Below are positions 56,301 through 57,525 of a stretch of DNA of 57,525 nt, in pieces. A model generated the notes under the pieces. The model saw only the letters and a program-made list of their open reading frames with translations. It made no database searches and had not been told where the DNA came from. The position numbers were made by a program, and so were the translations under genes. The DNA is from Amphimedon queenslandica (lineage: Eukaryota; Porifera; Demospongiae; Haplosclerida; Niphatidae), in contig NW_003546424.1 in the NCBI RefSeq assembly GCF_000090795.2, positions 86,208 through 143,732 on the forward strand, read 5' to 3'. Position 1 is the stretch's first letter, and every line of letters begins with the position of its first letter.

Positions 56301-56539
56301 TGGGACCGTGGAAATGTAAAAACTATAATTAATGATCAGAGAGAAGGAGGGATAGAGTAAGAGAGGGAGAGAGGAGAGATGAATCAGTGAAGAGTTGAAG
56401 TTGATATACATGTAACATCTTTTCAAAAATGAAAAGAGAAGAGAGACTTACCACTAGCAGGTAAAAGTAAACTTGAAAAGCTTAGAAAAACCACTGAAAA
56501 AAAGGGCACAGTCAGACTAACACTCGGACTAACAGCCAT
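50374..56539 (-). CDS. FN3 receptor with Ser/Thr stalk and tyrosine-rich tail
   Basis: Eleven exons: 56539-56452, 56156-55812, 55760-55497, 55447-55380, 55334-55139, 55087-54920, 54872-54810, 54763-54644, 54454-54412, 54368-54089, 50487-50374; 582 aa. Order: signal peptide (FSVVFLSFSSLLLPAS), a Cys-containing beta-sandwich (residues 30-145), two FN3-like domains (exon 3; exons 4-5), a Ser/Thr stalk (exons 6-7), a TM helix (about 405-430) and a tail of about 150 aa. Tail tyrosines lie in YQEA (462), YAQP (483), YQDP (505), YAEV (523), YAQV (538), YADL (553) and YSDV (576), plus RRPPPQP as a likely SH3 ligand. VIYSDV fits an ITIM; TVYADL is ITSM-like. The last two motifs are in a final exon 3.6 kb away, so an isoform ending in the preceding intron would lack them. 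Confidence 0.82.
50488..54088 (-). other. 3.6 kb last intron of the FN3 receptor
   Basis: No gene is supported. Contents: AC repeat (50813-50835), TACATG arrays (50694-50712, 52028-52044, 52310-52324, 52505-52543, 53214-53229, 53823-53843), a 15 bp tandem repeat TAGTGTTAGGGACAT (52321-52365), a 14 bp repeat CACTTTAAAATCA (52706-52750) and a MITE at 53359-53729. It is about tenfold longer than the gene's other introns. Confidence 0.7.
53359..53729. mobile_element. MITE with TACCGTATAG terminal inverted repeats
   Basis: 371 bp with ends TACCGTATAGTGGGATATTT and its near-exact complement (AAATATCCCGCTATACGGTA); the match runs on through TTCGTGG. The interior repeats ATTTTCGTG and its complement several times. 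There is no coding capacity. Flanking TA bases could be a target duplication. Confidence 0.8.
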
Positions 56540-56910
56540 TATGTAAAGTTCAACCACTAAGCAGCTGTAAATAAATAAAATATTTTAGCTACGACTCACG
56601 TGATCTCACCACACGTGACCTTAGATCTGGAATGTAAAATTGCACGCAGTAGTTAGATGAGTAGGATACTAAGGATAAAGATATACCGTCTATCTGGAAA
56701 TTTTTACTGTGATTTAAATTTTACTGGATTAGAATTTCGCAAAAAAAAAAAATTAGATTACCTATATAAGTCACATGCCACATTCAATAATACATGACAC
56801 AGTCTTATTTAGTAAAAATTAAGTCACAGCACAATTTTAAACCGCAAAAATTTCCTACCACACTAATTTCCTGATCTACGGTAATAGATCTAGATACACG
56901 TCGAACTGCA
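56540..56910. promoter_or_regulatory. Divergent promoter of the inverted receptor pair, with a MITE
   Basis: 371 bp between the start codons of the two head-to-head receptor paralogues. A 200 bp element (56684-56883) has TACCGTCTATCTGGAAATT and TACCGTAGATCAGGAAATT as inverted ends, so it sits at the axis of the inverted duplication. Flanking sequence includes a CACGTGA-type palindrome (about 56599-56617). Confidence 0.6.
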
Positions 56911-57525
56911 ATGCCTGTTCTGACTGTTCCTCGGACTTTGCCTTCTTTTTCAGTGGTTTTTCTAAGCTTTTCAAGTTTACTTTTACTTGCTAGTGGTAAG
57001 TCTCTCTTTTATAGTGTATGTATATATTTATTTCTTATATCTTTTACTAAGTAGGATTATGTCTATTTTTTTAACTATTTTTATGCCAAATTGATTGAAT
57101 TTTATTAAAATACCTTTATTTTGTCAGTGCTGGAAAGTTATAAAATTAAATAAATAAATATAGGTACTTCTCGGTTCACTAATTGTCCCAGTTCAGTGTG
57201 TCTCTCTCAGCCAGTTAGTTATGAGTGTAGTGTAAATACAACTGGTGGAGCTGATACTTTAAGATGGACAATATTCGATGATAATAATCTTGCAATTGCT
57301 GGTGTTGTTCCATATGCTGTAAATCAACCATTACCAGCAATGTCAATTATCAGGAATGACTTCACTGCCAACCTGACGGATAGTTCTGGTCCTCTGGTGT
57401 CTGATATAATATTTACTCCATCATTAAGTATCAATGATTACACTGTTGAATGTGATGCACGTGGTACTGGTAGCTATTCAGCAGTTACCTGCCCTATATT
57501 AATAGCAGGTAGAATATTTTATACG
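56911..57525 (+). CDS. Partial FN3-receptor paralogue (5' two exons)
   Basis: Exons 56911-56995 and 57164-57508 encode a signal peptide (FSVVFLSFSSLLLLAS) and the Cys-containing N-terminal domain. The second exon has the same length (345 bp) and phase as exon 2 of the minus-strand receptor. By eye only five residues differ: P/S, Q/R, I/L, S/I, P/S. A donor (GTAGAATATTTTATACG) follows and the gene runs out of the window. Intron 1 is unlike that of its partner, so similarity is patchy outside exons. Confidence 0.88.

Overview
The window is eukaryotic and looks like a demosponge, most likely Amphimedon queenslandica or a close relative. It is AT-rich, densely packed with genes on both strands, and has GT-AG introns that are often only 50-80 bp. 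It carries a metazoan SIK kinase, a long SRCR array joined to AMOP/VWD/EGF modules, and animal housekeeping genes (mL41, UFC1, selenoprotein S). The species call is inference; no database was searched. All spliced models below were built by hand, and in each one the exon phases join and the reading frame stays open.

Layout: 1-4093 holds no convincing gene (low-complexity DNA, probably the 5' flank and a 5'UTR intron of SIK). 4104-10833 (+) is a SIK-family kinase. 11026-11459 (-) is mitochondrial ribosomal protein mL41, divergent from a coiled-coil gene at 11578-12792 (+). 12957-17123 (-) is a LEM-domain/N-acetylneuraminate lyase fusion whose last three exons exist twice. 17278-43643 (-) is best read as one giant receptor gene: signal peptide, 26 SRCR domains, an IPT-like exon, then a 9.3 kb intron holding five intronless POT-like transporter genes (20953-29598), then AMOP, VWD, two EGF modules, a mucin-like repeat, a transmembrane segment and a short tail. 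A 553 bp assembly gap (39925-40477) interrupts SRCR 7/8. 43845-44834 (-) is UFC1 and 45172-46756 (-) is selenoprotein S with an in-frame UGA and a SECIS element. 46962-49413 (+) is a single-pass receptor with a phosphotyrosine-motif tail. 50374-56539 (-) is a second receptor (beta-sandwich, two FN3, Ser/Thr stalk, TM, tyrosine-rich tail) with a 3.6 kb last intron. 56911-57525 (+) is the start of an almost identical paralogue in head-to-head orientation, cut off by the window end.

The repeats are distinctive: self-complementary TACATG arrays in the SIK introns and in the 50-54 kb intron, a dispersed foldback repeat of about 180 bp per arm, a minisatellite of about 42 bp whose unit carries a small hairpin, and MITE-like elements with TACCGT ends.

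Functional themes are cell-surface recognition (the SRCR/AMOP receptor and two tyrosine-motif receptors), ER homeostasis (UFC1 beside selenoprotein S), nutrient/cAMP-type signalling (SIK), sialic acid catabolism (the NPL fusion) and a local transporter expansion. The strongest candidates for something undescribed are the LEM-NPL fusion with duplicated catalytic-end exons, and the giant SRCR-AMOP-VWD gene with a transporter cluster nested in one intron.
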